Source of the DNA: Cucumis sativus
Taxonomy: Eukaryota > Streptophyta > Magnoliopsida > Cucurbitales > Cucurbitaceae
Reading direction: 5' to 3'
Length of the DNA: 64,000 nt
NCBI RefSeq assembly: GCF_000004075.3
Contig: NC_026657.2
Location: forward strand, 21,510,501 to 21,574,500
This document shows, piece after piece, positions 21,921 through 34,400 of this stretch. A program made the translations under genes and the position numbers. Position 1 is the first letter of the stretch. Each line of letters starts with the position of its first letter. The notes beneath the pieces were generated by a model, which was given only the letters and a program-made list of their open reading frames with translations, did no database searches and had not been told where the DNA came from.

Positions 21921-24844
21921 ATCTTTTATATTTTCTATATGTACAGTTTTACAAACCAAAGTCCAGTAATTATTTGTAAAAAATATAATTCAACATTTCA
22001 TGCGTTCAATTCTAGAGTATATAAACATTTGCCAGGAGTTGTTGTGATGTTATATTCCAACATACATACTTCATTGGATGTTTGGAGCTCACCACTTTTC
22101 TTTGAAATCTCTTTGATTCAAGACAGACTATTGATCTAATATTTTGTCAAAATCTAACAAATTCTACTCTTGACAAGTGTTGGTGTCAAATTTAATGATA
22201 AGTTTGTAATTTAGGGAATAGAGAACCTGCAAAACAAAGGAAAATAGATGTCTAAGTCATGAGAAAATATAGAACACAAAAGAAGTAAAAAATTCTTAGA
22301 TAAGTCATAAAGGTATGTTTATAGGAAATTACATCTTAATCCCTACCAGAAATTTAACTCTTTTAGGATTAAGATATGATTTTTCTCCTATTATCTTGAT
22401 TTTTCCTAATCCCAAAAATTCACTCCACAACATCAAGATATTTGAAGGATTCACAGCTTCTACTACCACCATTGTTTTTACCGAGAATCATAATTCTCAA
22501 CTCAAATAATTATCGCATTCCACCATATAAAAGCATAAACCACTAGTACCACACACCTTGCATAATCATCAAATCAATGGTGTGCAAATTTATGGAACCA
22601 CTAATGACTAACATATCACATCCGTTTATCACGGTAGAGTGAAGATACCATAAGGATGAATATTGTCTTTATTTAGAAGAACAAATCATCATCTTCCTTA
22701 ATGATAAAGACGATGTATTTGGCTCAAAGCTCTTCGGTAAATTTGAATTGTTATGGCAATCTTTTTTCGTGTGTTCAGATTGTTCACATTCTTATCAACC
22801 CTTTTTGTTCACCAATTCCTTCCTTTTCACTCAATAGCTAGCTACCAGTATTAGAATTCTCTTTTGAAATATGATCTTTCAGTATTTAGTCTTTTTTTCT
22901 CTGACTAACATCTACTTATAGTCTCAATTTCTCAAGTTTTTTTTCTTGTACATTATAATTTGGCTTCATGAGCACACAAGAAAGGGGAGTGATACAATGA
23001 GTTTGAATGATTTATCTTCATCTTCTATTTTCACTTTGATCATTTTTTACCAACTCAAGATATTTGAGATTTTTGTACTTTTGCAGCATGTGAATTATAA
23101 ATCGCTCCTTTAGATATGCTCTTTGTCTCATACATTACTTCTAGTAATTTATCTCAAAATTTATTGGCTATTGGAATGGTTCAAATTTCATAAACATTTT
23201 GAATAGCTTTATTGCACTTACAGCCCTTAAATCAATGCTCTCCCAATCTTCACCACTCATGCTAGATTTCTTAGAAGTTTTCCTATAATAGTTCGAATAA
23301 CTCAAATTGTATTTGCATGCTTTTAACTTGCATTTTCTACGAACCAAAGATGATTCTCTTATTAAATTTATTCACATCAAAACTTTACTAGATTCATACA
23401 ATGAACTTGACATATTTGCTTCAATCCTAGCTAATTTGTTAATATTGATCAACCCATATTACATTATTCACAATACCACAATATGCTTTAAGAATTCTTT
23501 TAAAATGTGGAAGTTTACACAATCCTACAACTACCAAACATACTTATTTCTACCATATTAAATGGATGTAAATTTTCACTTTCCATTTTACCCTTAAATT
23601 TTCTTTAAATTACTATTTTTGCCCTTAATATTTTCTATTTTGCCACCACATTAAACCTACAATTTTGATGTACAATATCACACCTTTAGAAGCATCACTT
23701 CATATGTAGACATTGTTTTACAAAATTGTATACAATTTCATATAGACACGTTCTTTCACATTATAACTACCAAAATTTTCAAATAATTATAAATACAAAA
23801 CTTTTCTACTTTTCTTCTCCATCTCTTCATTTTCAAAATGTTTGTCAAAATATTTTTAGAATAAAATCTTTGTTCTCTATTTGAAAATGATCCCAATTCT
23901 CTTTCGTATCTATATTGTATCGGTTGAATTTTCCAACGGAGTTTCTATTATCACCAACACAGTAATGTATTCTCTTGGTCATAGTGAGTTGTTTCTTTTC
24001 TTCTTTTCTTCTCTTCTTTTTTTTTTTTTTTTTTCTTTTTGAAAGAAAGAGAACACTGTATATATAAATTTTGTTGAGATTTGGGTGTCCACCTGGATAC
24101 AATCACTATATATTGTTTAAATAAACATATTTTACTAAATATATGGGTTGTGTATCTATGAAATATGTCATATAATTTGGTTGGTTAGTTTTCCAAATCC
24201 TTCCTATAATCATTTACTACATCCATTCCTTTCATTTTCGTTCTATATTTTAGATTTCTCTTCTCTTTATTTTGATTCATTAAATTTATGAATTTTTAAA
24301 AAATAAAAAAATTTGACAAACTATTTAGACAAAATTAATTGAGTACATATTTTGTCAATTATTTTTTTATAATTTCTCTTAAATTTCATTGTTATAAGGT
24401 CAACTAATATAAAGGTTAATTTGTGCCTTTTTACATTTTCATCCATTAATGAAATAGAATATTTTTATAAATTTAATATTAAAATTTTTGTTATTAACTT
24501 AATCAAATAAAAAAGAAAATATTTGTGGTATAAAAAGTTTTAAAGTATCAAACAAACATATTATTTTTAAAATGATGGGAAGATAGTAAGTTAAAAAGAG
24601 ATACAAATGTTAAAATTAGAGTTACAAGATTTTGTAGAGTTAAAAGATTGTTTTAATGTTTTAATTGAAAATTCTTAAATAAATAAAGACTAAGAAATAA
24701 AACTATAATCATAGCTTCAATTATAAACTTGGTTTATTGTGAAAATTAAATATTTAAAAATATTAAAAGTTAAACACCGTAAATTGTTAAAATAGGTTGT
24801 TTATCAAATTCGTTAATTCACGATGGTAAAGGTTAAACTCTTTT
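21921..24844. other. Gene-free DNA downstream of the ankyrin gene
   Basis: AT-rich, with no credible gene. The first few hundred bases should hold the ankyrin 3' UTR. A segment at about 22190-22310 resembles a segment at 56990-57120. A long poly-T/pyrimidine tract lies at about 23990-24040. Confidence 0.5.
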
Positions 24845-25271
24845 TGTAATGCTCCAGATCCAAGATTCAGATAAGGATTTGGAATTCGGAACTTTGACAT
24901 TCCCCTGCGACCTGACGTCATCATTCTTACTATTCTTAAAGGCTTATTAGAGAGAAAGTTCTTCCCACAAACCAACACAAGTTCTAATCTCGGGTATTAC
25001 ATGTCCACCAGCTTTCGTTTGGTTCGTCCCTGAACCACATCTTACTGGAAGAGGCTCCGCTCTGATCGATACCATTTCTCGATTTGTGCATGTCATCCTT
25101 GTGCAGGGGTCATGCTAATATTCTTTGTATCGTTCCAATTTTATTGGATGTCCCTCTAATAACCTTTAAAGATAGTGTAAGGATGATGTTGCTAGGTCAC
25201 ATGGGATGCATGGGAATATCGAGAATCCAAATTTCAAATTCTGATCTGAATCTTGAGCATGGGGCGTTACA
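24845..25271. mobile_element. Inverted-repeat element carrying a U6 snRNA-like sequence
   Basis: The arms 24845-24951 and 25155-25271 are inverted copies of about 110 bp. Read inward, one begins GTAATGCTCCAGATCCAAG and the other GTAACGCCCCATGCTCAAG, and both continue ATTCAGAT...; they also share TCTAATAA-CCTTTAA at the inner end. The 200-bp spacer contains the U6-like block. The flanks share a CTTTTT run, possibly a target duplication. There is no coding frame. The arrangement suggests either a foldback DNA element or two head-to-head copies of a family that fused with U6. Confidence 0.7.
25071..25154 (-). pseudogene. U6 snRNA-derived sequence
   Basis: On the minus strand, 84 bases match the body of plant U6 spliceosomal RNA, including TTGGAACGATACA, the ATTAGCATG block, CCCCTGC, AAGGATGACA and CACAAATCGAGAAATGG. 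I count about six differences from the U6 consensus as I remember it, mostly G-to-A or C-to-T, as expected from decay of methylated CpG. The ACAGAGA box, needed for splicing, is changed to ACAAAGA. The 5' stem-loop start and the 3' oligo-T end are missing, and there is no TATA/USE promoter at the proper distance. It is a derived copy, not a working gene. Confidence 0.85.
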
Positions 25272-26102
25272 CTTTTTAAACAATTTTTTTTTTAAATTCG
25301 TACTTTACTAATTAAACTTAATAAAATATGTATTTATTTCTTAATAAAAGCTATGTTTCTAAATATTTTTAGCCACGTGTATTACTACTAGTAAATTTTA
25401 AAAGCTACAAACTTAAATAATCTAATACTACTCATTCACAAAAAACTCTCCCACTACTCACGCACAATAATAAATAAATAATAATAATTAAAGTAAAAAA
25501 ATGTGAGGGTGTGTTTGGATCACCTTTTCTAGTGTTTAAATTTATAAAAAAACTCATTTTAAAAAACATTCAGTGTTTGGTGACTTTTCAAAATGTGTTT
25601 TTTAAAAACGAAATTGAAAAAAAATACATAAAACCAAAATCTGAGAAAATATATAATAAATATCTAACCAAAATATATAAAGAAATCACTTATAAAAAGA
25701 TTACCAAGCACGGAAGTGTTTAAATTTTAAACTCATTTTAAAAAAAGTGTTTAATTAAAAGAAAATGTAATCTTGAAAAACATGTTCTATCAATAATTCA
25801 AAAGAACTCTAAGATTCATCGTGAAAAAACTTTAAAAAAAGTGGACCTGACTCATCTTTGTGGTGTGACAAACTATTTATTTTGTTTGATCATCTACACC
25901 CATTTCAACACACCATTTCTCCTTTGTCTCTCTAACTTCCTTCTTTTCTTTTTCAATAAGATGTATTACAACATTTTTCATGGAAAAATAACCTTTTAGA
26001 TTTTTTTATAAGGTTTTCCCTTCCTCTATATATATGTTTTGAAGTATTATGCTTTTAACCATTTAAATTTTGAGTTGCAAGTTGCTTTACAAAATGATAT
26101 AA
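25272..26102. other. Gene-free DNA with a MITE-like segment
   Basis: At 25504-25745 a segment begins GAGGGTGTGTTTGGATCACC and contains repeated GTGTTT and TTTTAAAAAA boxes in both directions, like the 'GTGTTTGG' MITEs of plants. The rest is AT-rich with nothing recognised. The last three bases (TAA) are the left target duplication of the next element. Confidence 0.4.
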
Positions 26103-27411
26103 CACTACAAGAAATTGAAATAATTTCGATGTCAGAAACAACGTTGGTGAAATATGCATTGGTGAAAAAATCAGACGCCGCAGAAAGTTCAAAATTAAAT
26201 TTAATATCTTCACTTTCCGCGACACACACAATAATGAAACATCACTGAAAGTTTAAAATTAAATCTAATATATTCACTTTTCACGACGTACAAGAACCAG
26301 ACGTTGCAAAAAAATTAAAATTAAAATTAATATCTTCACTTTCTGCGACGCACAAGAATCAGACATCGAGAAAAGTTTAAAATCGAATTTAATATCTTTA
26401 CTTTCAGCAACGCACAAGAACCAGACGTCGTAGAAAGTTGAAAATTAAATTTAATATCTTCATTTTCTATGACACACAAGAATAAGACATCGCGAAAAGT
26501 TTAAAATTAAATTTAATATCTTTACTTTCTGCGACGAACAAGAACCAGAGTCGGGAAAAGTGGAAGTTGTAAGTGTACCTATTAAAGTGACAATGATCAC
26601 CTTTTCACGACGTGTGGTAGGTGCACGTCGAGGAATGTTTAAATTATGAATTCATTATTTAATTTTTCCACAACGTTGGGTTGTCCGACATCAGGGAAAT
26701 GGTCTTTCCTCAACGTTTTTGAAGACGTCAGGAAAAGTCCACTCTATTTTTTTTTTCCGTTCAACACAGAACCAATTGCAAAACGAAAGGAAGAGAAAAT
26801 CGACCAAGAGAGAGGGAGGGGAGGAGATCCATATTGTCGTCCAACCGTCTTTGCTGTCAGAAGTGTCCTCGTCACCCTCTTTCTCCTTGTGACTATTCCT
26901 CACTCTCCTTCCCTCTACTTTCTCCATATTTTCCTTCTCTGAATCGCTCATCTCCCTCTCTTATTCTTTGTACTTTCTCTCTTTCCCTTCTCTGAATCGT
27001 TCATCTCTGTCCTTTTTTCTGTCCAATTTCATTCTCCAAAAACGATTAGTTGCTTGGAAATAGACTTATTTATCAACAACATTAACCACATTTGACAAGG
27101 ACATAAATAAATGGAAGAATTTAGTGGGTTTCTTTTCATATATAAATAAAATAAATAATGAAAAAACATATTTAAAGTCTTCCGTGACGCACACATTGCA
27201 AAAATCTTATGCGATGCACATGTAGCCATCTACGACGTGTTGCAGCATGCGTCGGGGAAAATTTCTCCTCGTTGACGTGAGTCGTGTCGGGAAAAGTTTT
27301 CCTGACTTGTCTGTCAACCTCATCCGCGACATCGTAGTAACCTTCTCCAACATTGATTAGAGTTTTCGACGACGTATTGCTACGTCAAGAAAAATCTTAT
27401 TTTTTGTAGTA
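26103..27411. mobile_element. CACTA-like non-autonomous element, 1.3 kb
   Basis: The left end reads CACTACAAGAAATTG; the right end on the opposite strand reads TACTACAAAAAATAAG, that is, a CACTA end with its first base changed. The flanking triplets are both TAA (26100-26102 and 27412-27414). The left part is a 62-bp tandem array; the right part (27180-27400) contains many short motifs like GACGT, TCGGGAAAA and CGTCGGG. The middle (26740-27040) is pyrimidine-rich with a duplicated CTTCTCTGAATCG(C/T)TCATCTC, resembling a gene leader. No transposase is encoded. Confidence 0.75.
26165..26560 (+). repeat. 62-bp tandem array (about seven copies) in the CACTA-like element
   Basis: The motif CAGACGTCG-AGAAAGTT followed by AAAATTAAATTTAATATCTT and a TTTCTGCGACGCACAAGAA box recurs with its CAGAC near 26172, 26236, 26298, 26360, 26422, 26484 and 26546. 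The 62-bp spacing is very regular although the units differ by many substitutions. It lies just inside the left terminus, where CACTA elements keep transposase-binding repeats. Confidence 0.85.
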
Positions 27412-27640
27412 TAATGAAACTAATAATACAAATGATTTCAATTTGGTTGTTTAGTTGCATTGGAAAGTGTAATATAAGTTTGAGTTTTAATTCAATTTGT
27501 TACGTTAATCTTTTAAGATTTATATTTTAATTTTAATCTCGTCTTTTTCATTAAATTCTCACTAAATATCTATTAATTAATTTAAAATAACCAGGAAAAG
27601 CAAAGTTTACTTCCAAGAATATGTTAAATAAACAACAAAA

Positions 27641-27659
27641 TATATATATATATATATAT
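27641..27659. repeat. (TA)n microsatellite
   Basis: About nine and a half uninterrupted TA units. Confidence 0.9.
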
Positions 27660-27848
27660 GTAAAATAGTAATAATGAGATAAGAGTCCGAGAAAATAAAG
27701 GGTATCATGTGCATCCATGCAAAATCATAATAATATATACTGTGTAATATACATACACACGTACTTTTATTCTGTACTTAGGGGCACACTTTCTTTTCCT
27801 TTTCTTTCTTTCTTTCTTTTCTTCTTCTTTATTCTTTTATCTATTATC

Positions 27849-27849
<1 letters not shown>

Positions 27850-27892
<43 letters not shown>
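27850..27892. repeat. (TTA)n microsatellite
   Basis: About fourteen uninterrupted trinucleotide units, preceded by a CTTT/CTTCTT-rich tract. Confidence 0.9.
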
Positions 27893-27894
<2 letters not shown>

Positions 27895-28283
27895 ATGTGA
27901 AGACAGAAGCATACAAGTTGATATTTAATTTCTGACCTCTTTTATTGTATTACATAATGGACGCTGGATCATCTCATGGGTCCTTTTTTTTATTATTAAC
28001 ATATATATTAACATATTCATGTGGGTCTTCTTTTTTATTCTAGTACATCAGCCGTAGAAATGGTTGATTAAATTTCTAGGACTATAATAGAGACTCCCTT
28101 TAACATCTAATTCATCTGGGTTTCCTTCTTCCAATAACTTTAATATCCATAATTATAAGAATTAAAGTTAGGATATAGTAATATAATTAATTATAGTCTA
28201 TGATTCATTTAAGAAATGTGTTATCAATTGGTATGAGTGAAAGATAAGCTTATATTAATGAAACTTAGTAAGTGATTACTAAA

Positions 28284-28286
<3 letters not shown>

Positions 28287-28324
<38 letters not shown>
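28287..28324. repeat. (ATT)n microsatellite
   Basis: About twelve to thirteen uninterrupted units, the same motif as the array 400 bp to the left. Confidence 0.9.
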
Positions 28325-30398
28325 GTAAATACTTGAGGTTGGAAGCAATAGTTTAGTTAAAAGAAATAGTGCATATTATTAATTATGTAAAAGAGAGGGG
28401 TGGGGCATTGGATGGGGCATTGTCGAGGATTGGGTGGACAAGAGTAACATTCCTCAATGTGAGCGGACCTCCAATTCTTTTCTACACTTAATTAATTAAT
28501 TGGCTATCATCCCTCACATGTGTCATGTGATATCGCCTAAACTATTTTTACAACCTCAGTCTTATTTATTATTTATATATAATTCTTCCTTTTCCTTTTT
28601 CTAAAACAAATGGGCTTCTTTACCATTTATTTGGTTTTTAAATTAGTTTCCATGTGAATGGGACTTTGGAAAGGGACAATTTAATATATATATATAACTT
28701 TGAGGAGGTAATTATTAATATGAGAGTTATTTGACTATCAAATTCTATATATATGAAGAGTTCACATTATTGTGAATTGATGGGTAATGGTGAAAGTCAT
28801 TTATTCGTCTAATATTATTGATAACTCATATTTAATTGACTTTGATTTATTGGTTCATAAAGAAAAAGAAAAAAACTCTTTCAATATAGCTTTAAATGTT
28901 CTATATTTAATTGCTTTTTTTCCAATGGGTGAGATTTTAAAATAAAAGCTAGCTAATTTAGATGTAGACTCTTTTTCTTTTTTTTAAGTAATTCATCACA
29001 AAACTGTTATTACCTAGTAGTTATATGTAGCATAATTAATGAAGAGGAAACAAAAAATAAAAGCTGAAAGCCAAAATGATCAAACTCCATCCACTAGTTT
29101 TGTTTAATGTTCTTAGTATAAAAATTGAAGATATTAGTTTGTATTTACAAGAGAACAAAAAATTATTGGTTTGATCTAGTTTTTTCTATGAAAAAAAGTT
29201 AGTGAAAAAAATCTGAACCAATGATGATAGTATCATATTCTGAAATTTGGTTAAAACAATGTATTATTTGAAACGTTTAGTATTTTATTTAGGTTAGATA
29301 AACAAAAGATTGTATTATCACTAATAAACAAAAGTGCTCAATTTTATTCTACTAGAAAGACATAAAGCCAAATTGTAATTTGAGAAAAGGAAAAAAAAAA
29401 TAATGAAGCTGACATAAAATCGTGTAGAAGTAATTAAAAGAAGAAAACCAAAAAGTACCACAATTGGACCAAAAAATAAACCAATAGAAAATTAGCCATT
29501 AGTTCTGTCCTTGTTGGACATCATCAATCCGTTTAGTTCTATGTTTCTAAAAAATTGATCACTTCAATTTGATTCTCAATTACCATCAATTTTTTATAAT
29601 GTGAAATAATTATTAGTCAAAAACAAAAACGAATGAGCATATGAAAAGTTGGGGGATGTTAAATAAGAGTTGAAGATGATTCGACCTTAGTTTATGGTAT
29701 TGGACTAAACATTCTCTAATAAAAATGTGCAATAAAATCACATATATAAAATTAGAGTAAACAACCAACTTCAAATGTTTAGAATATTAGATAAAGCAAT
29801 AGGAATAGCAGAGTGAATGCAGTTATAGTTAATTGCAATCTTAGATTAGTTGAAAATAAGTTTGAAAAGCTTAATAGGGCATATAAGTCCAACTGATTCT
29901 TAGGTTTTGTATATGAATTAGTGTCAGAGCACAGAGAAGAAGGCTAAAAGTATATAGGTAATAGTTACATTAATTGAAATAGGAGAGGAAAGTAAAGAAT
30001 TATGAAAACAGGGTAAGGATATTTCATCCTTAGCTTTTGCTTTCCAACCCTTGTTTTGAAATAATTTTTCAGGAAAACCCACAAGTGATGTTTGTAGAAA
30101 TGCCAAATGGGAGTCCCCCACCCTTGTTGTTCTCTTCTGAAATAAAAGTAGAAAGAAATTAAGATTTTTCATGCAATTTCGTTTTAATCATAAAAATTAA
30201 AAAAATAAATTAAAAAAATAAAAAAGATGCCTAAAAACAGTCCGTACAACAACTCAGCCCCACCATAATCATTATGGTTATCCTCTCTCTTTTTTTTTTT
30301 TTAATTCCAAAGGTTAAAAAAAAAAGTACATAATCTATTAAATTCTCTTCTCTTTTTTTCTTTTTTACTGTCTTTCTATCCCTTTTTACTGCAAAATT

Positions 30399-31476
30399 CT
30401 ACATCATGTGACTAAAATCACCGCCGTTGTGGCGGTGGATTAAGTACTCATCACAGCCGTTGGATCTGCTGAATATCGAACTCTGACTTACAAACTGCTC
30501 TTGATGTTGCATCTCCTTTTGCCGTCGGAGCTCCATCACCTTCCGGTGAGAATTCGAGTGCTTCGTCGATACAAATGTCGGGCTCGAAGCGGGTCGGTAT
30601 TCAGGTACGAGCCGACCCGATTTGTACCGTACCCCACAGGCATTACAAAGCGTTTTTGGGCCCATCGGCCCAGTCCGCCACTGCGGCGTCTTCTCCGCCG
30701 CGCAATGTAGGCATTTCCGACCCGACGTCGTTTCCGGCTTCGCCATCGTCCCTTCCGTTTTCTCCGGCGCCGTCGCTTGGAGGAGCCTCGTCGACCAATC
30801 GCATGGAGTAGCGCGTGAACGTTTGCTTCGGGCTTTGCCGGGTAGCGTGAGAGCTTCGCTGTGAAAAAAGGTCGTCGTTTTTGCATTTCCGTAACCAAAC
30901 GCTGTCGCTCCTGAGGACGATGATGTTTCTGGAGTCGCCGCCGAACTTATTCCTCCGGAGAGGAATGGAATTGCTGGAAAATCCTTATCAATCTCCTCCG
31001 TCGAAAATGATTCTTCAACGAAATTGGACAGCCATTCGAGTTCCGCCAAATCATCGCACTGAAAAAACAGAAACAGACTTGATGATTATCCAAATTTTTG
31101 TATCAGAATTGAACCATCAAACGAATAAACTCCAAAAAAAAAATCTTCTATTAAGAATTTCCATTACCGGAATGCATAGTTCGCTCGAGAATTGAGCTTC
31201 ACAGAAACTTCCGGACTCAAATTTTGCTAACAACTGGTTATCGCCGCCAGAGACAGAGGAATTGCAGCTGTCAATGGCAGTAAGAGTGGAGGAATCACTG
31301 CAATTTCCGGCGACATTATCGAAGAAACCGCTATGCATTGCCACATCTTCATTGGAGAAGTCCAATAAATATTCATCGAGAGGGAAATGTTCGGCGGTGG
31401 ATTTTTTGTTGTCCGGGGAAAATTGAGGGGCTCCGGTGCCGTAGTAGCCACCGACAAGATACCCGGGGAGTTCCAT
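30399..31476 (-). CDS. GATA-type zinc-finger transcription factor (GATA9/GATA12-like)
   Basis: Two exons, 31168-31476 and 30399-31058, join in phase 0 through a 109-bp intron (GTAATG...TTTTTTCAG) to give 322 residues. The exon junction reads [26 protein letters not shown], a hallmark of plant subfamily I (B-type) GATA factors. A single zinc finger lies near residues 219-243 as C-x2-C-x18-C-x2-C with QWR and [10 protein letters not shown], followed by the basic [18 protein letters not shown] tail. A basic KARSKRSR stretch near residue 175-182 can serve as nuclear signal. The protein should bind WGATAR sites in light- and development-regulated promoters. The exons are much richer in GC than the surroundings. 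The subgroup assignment is from memory of family motifs; the exact orthologue is not determined. Confidence 0.93.
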
Positions 31477-34400
31477 TAATTAAGAAAGAGGAAGTTAATG
31501 GAAAGTAATTTGACTTGCCAGAGTGGAGTGGAATGAGGGGTTTTTGAGAAGGCAGAGGAGGGGCTTTAAGTGCAAATATAAGAAACATTTGGGGCATATT
31601 TTGATGCATGAAGATAAATTTGAATTTAATAAAGGGCAAGTGACATGCAAGTTCTGTAAAGTTATTTTAATATATTTATTATTTTTTGAAAAAAAAAAAA
31701 AAAAAACTTTGTTCTAATTTTTCCTTTTTGGGGCAACTTGGGGGGCTGTTTTAATTCTACACAACTGAGGTGTCTTCTGTCTCTATATTTCAATTTTTTA
31801 TAAAATAATTTATTTCCATTTATTTACTTTGAGTAATTTAATCAAACTACTCCATTTTTAGGATTATTAGGGGTGCCAAAACGCCACTTTTTTCATCACA
31901 CCATCCCCTTCTCCTTAACACACTCCACTCTCACAAACACAATATCCAACCCTAATCAATCCAAATATTTACCATCACTTTTTTTAATTTTACTTCAAAC
32001 CTCCCAACCTTCTTTCTTACCTAAATCACTTTTTACTCCATATTTTATAAACTTAAATACATTATTCTTTTAACACAAATAAAGTCATAACAATTCATTT
32101 TTCCACCCACACAAATTAAATTAATATTTTGTTTTTTCTTTTTATATCACCATCCTCATTTTTATTACTTATATAAATTTTAGTTTAATTAAATTCATAC
32201 AAATATATTTTTAAAATATTAAATGAGGCAGATTCGTGGTTAGCGGGAAATGTTGTTTCAAGTTTTTGTATTGAAAATTATATTTATGAACATCAATCCC
32301 ATTCATTTTCGTTTGTTTATATTTCGTTTGTGTTTTTTAAATCTAAGTCAACTTTCACAACTTAAATAATACTCTTAAAATATTTGGCTTTTCAATTTAA
32401 CTGTTTTTGTAGAAAATTTATAAAACGAATCCTCTTGAAATTGTGAACAAGAATCACAACTTCTTGCAATTAAATTACTATCTAATCAACACTATTTTGA
32501 TAAGTTTAGAACCTCGGGTAAAGAATACAGAAAAAAAACCCACATTACATATTATTTCTATTCATTATTTGACACCTCGTTAAATTATTTATTAGTTTAT
32601 AAATAAATATTTATTGTGTGGATCCCACACAATTCTTAACCGGTGCTTAGGTCTAATGTAGAAAGAATTTTATATACGGTCGAGTTCTAGAAAATTCTTA
32701 AAAGAAAACTATACATATTTTTAGTATTAAGGTATAGTATAGAAATCACAATTAATTGTTTGCCACTTAAGGAATTTTAAAAAAATGATGTGGGATTCAC
32801 ACATGAAATGCTTAATAAATTAATAAATCATTTTAACGACGTGTTAAAATAATCAATAGAGGTTGTATATATTATCGTAGCAATAAAAAAATTCAAAGAA
32901 AAATTAATACTAATAGTCATGGGTAATAACCCTATTATTTGAAATTAAGGTGTTGCTAAACGTTCTCATTGGAATATATACATATGTATGAAACTAATTA
33001 AGTTAATTAAGTTTTGGTGAGAGGGAAATAATTACATGAATCAAAATTGAAATTAGGATCTTACCAAACATTTTCATTAGAATGGATAGAAGTCTCCCTT
33101 TTAACTTTGATTCAATTATATAATACAATCTTTAAATTTTAAATTTTTTATTCTTTATGAGATTTTAAATTTATATGTAATATGTTTACAAGTGTTAAAA
33201 AAATATCTAATAAATCCTTTAATCTTCAAATTCGTAACCATATATATTTTATAACTTTGTATTTAAGAGTTACTTGATCAACTCAATATTTTCTTAAAAA
33301 AGTATACCATTAAATATAAAATTTAAATTTATAAATGTCATATCCGATAGATTTGTTTATTTTTAAAATTTTGAAATATATGTCAACGACCACATATTAC
33401 ATAAAATCTAAAATTAACTCATAAGTAATTATATTTTTTAAAGCTTGGTAACTCATTAAACACACAAACCATGAAAATGAAATAAATTTAAACTTCAAAT
33501 TTCAATAACTCAGTCTCATTTGGCCGCCATTTATTTTTTATTTGAAAATCTAAAGTTTATTTGGATTGATTTTTAATTATTTTTAAATATCATTTTACAT
33601 TTACATATATTATTTTTTAGATTTCTATCTAAATTTGTGGTGGTCTACACGTAATAGAAACTAAATTTTTTACATATTTATAGATATTTTCAATAGTTTT
33701 TTCAGAATTTATCAATAATAGATATTAATAGTTATTGATATGCTTTTTTCTATCAGTGACATTGATTGATAGTGATAGAAGTCTATCAGTGGCTATCATT
33801 GATATAATCTAAAATCTTACGGTAACTTGTAAATATTTTAATTTATTTTTTCATTTTAAAAAATGTTCATTTGTCATTTAATTTATATATTTTCTTTTTA
33901 TAGTTTTCGTTTTATAATCGTGAAACGATTGTCGATGGCAATTGAGTTAAGAGGTGGTTTTTTATAGTTTTTTAAAAACAACAATAAAGTGTAGATAACT
34001 TATAATTAAAAAATTAGAAGTGAAAAGAAAAGACTTAACTTTTAAAAACTAAAAACTTGGCAAAGAGAGTTGAACTCTTGTAATTTAACATATTAATCTT
34101 TAATATATATATTTCAAACTTAAGAAGGAAGAAATTATAAATATTAGTAAAATAGAAGTGAATTATCGATTACTTTTCGGGTTGAAAGGTTTTTTTTTGT
34201 CACTTTTCCTCTTATCTAATTTCAATGTTAAATGTTTTGAAAATACTTACTCATGGTAACCATTTAATCCACCAAATTTGATGAAAGTGGAGAATTTTGA
34301 AATTTTAATATTTTAATAATTTATTTATTTTAATATTATATTACACTTGTAATTTGTTTTTAGAACGTTAAGAAAATTTCAAATTTGTTATAAATTTTTC

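Larger units (their letters stand above)
27412..30398. other. Gene-free DNA downstream of the GATA gene, with microsatellites
   Basis: AT-rich. It contains three microsatellites listed separately and, near its right end, the presumed 3' UTR of the minus-strand GATA gene. No convincing coding or RNA gene was found. Confidence 0.5.

Noticed and set aside
26646..26951. Overlapping frames of 98 and 86 codons on opposite strands in the second CACTA-like element
   Set aside because: Composition-driven by the pyrimidine-rich stretch; no recognisable domain.
30501..30898. Several open frames overlapping the GATA gene on both strands
   Set aside because: They are out-of-frame or antisense readings of the GC-rich GATA exon; the GATA frame carries the zinc finger and family motifs.
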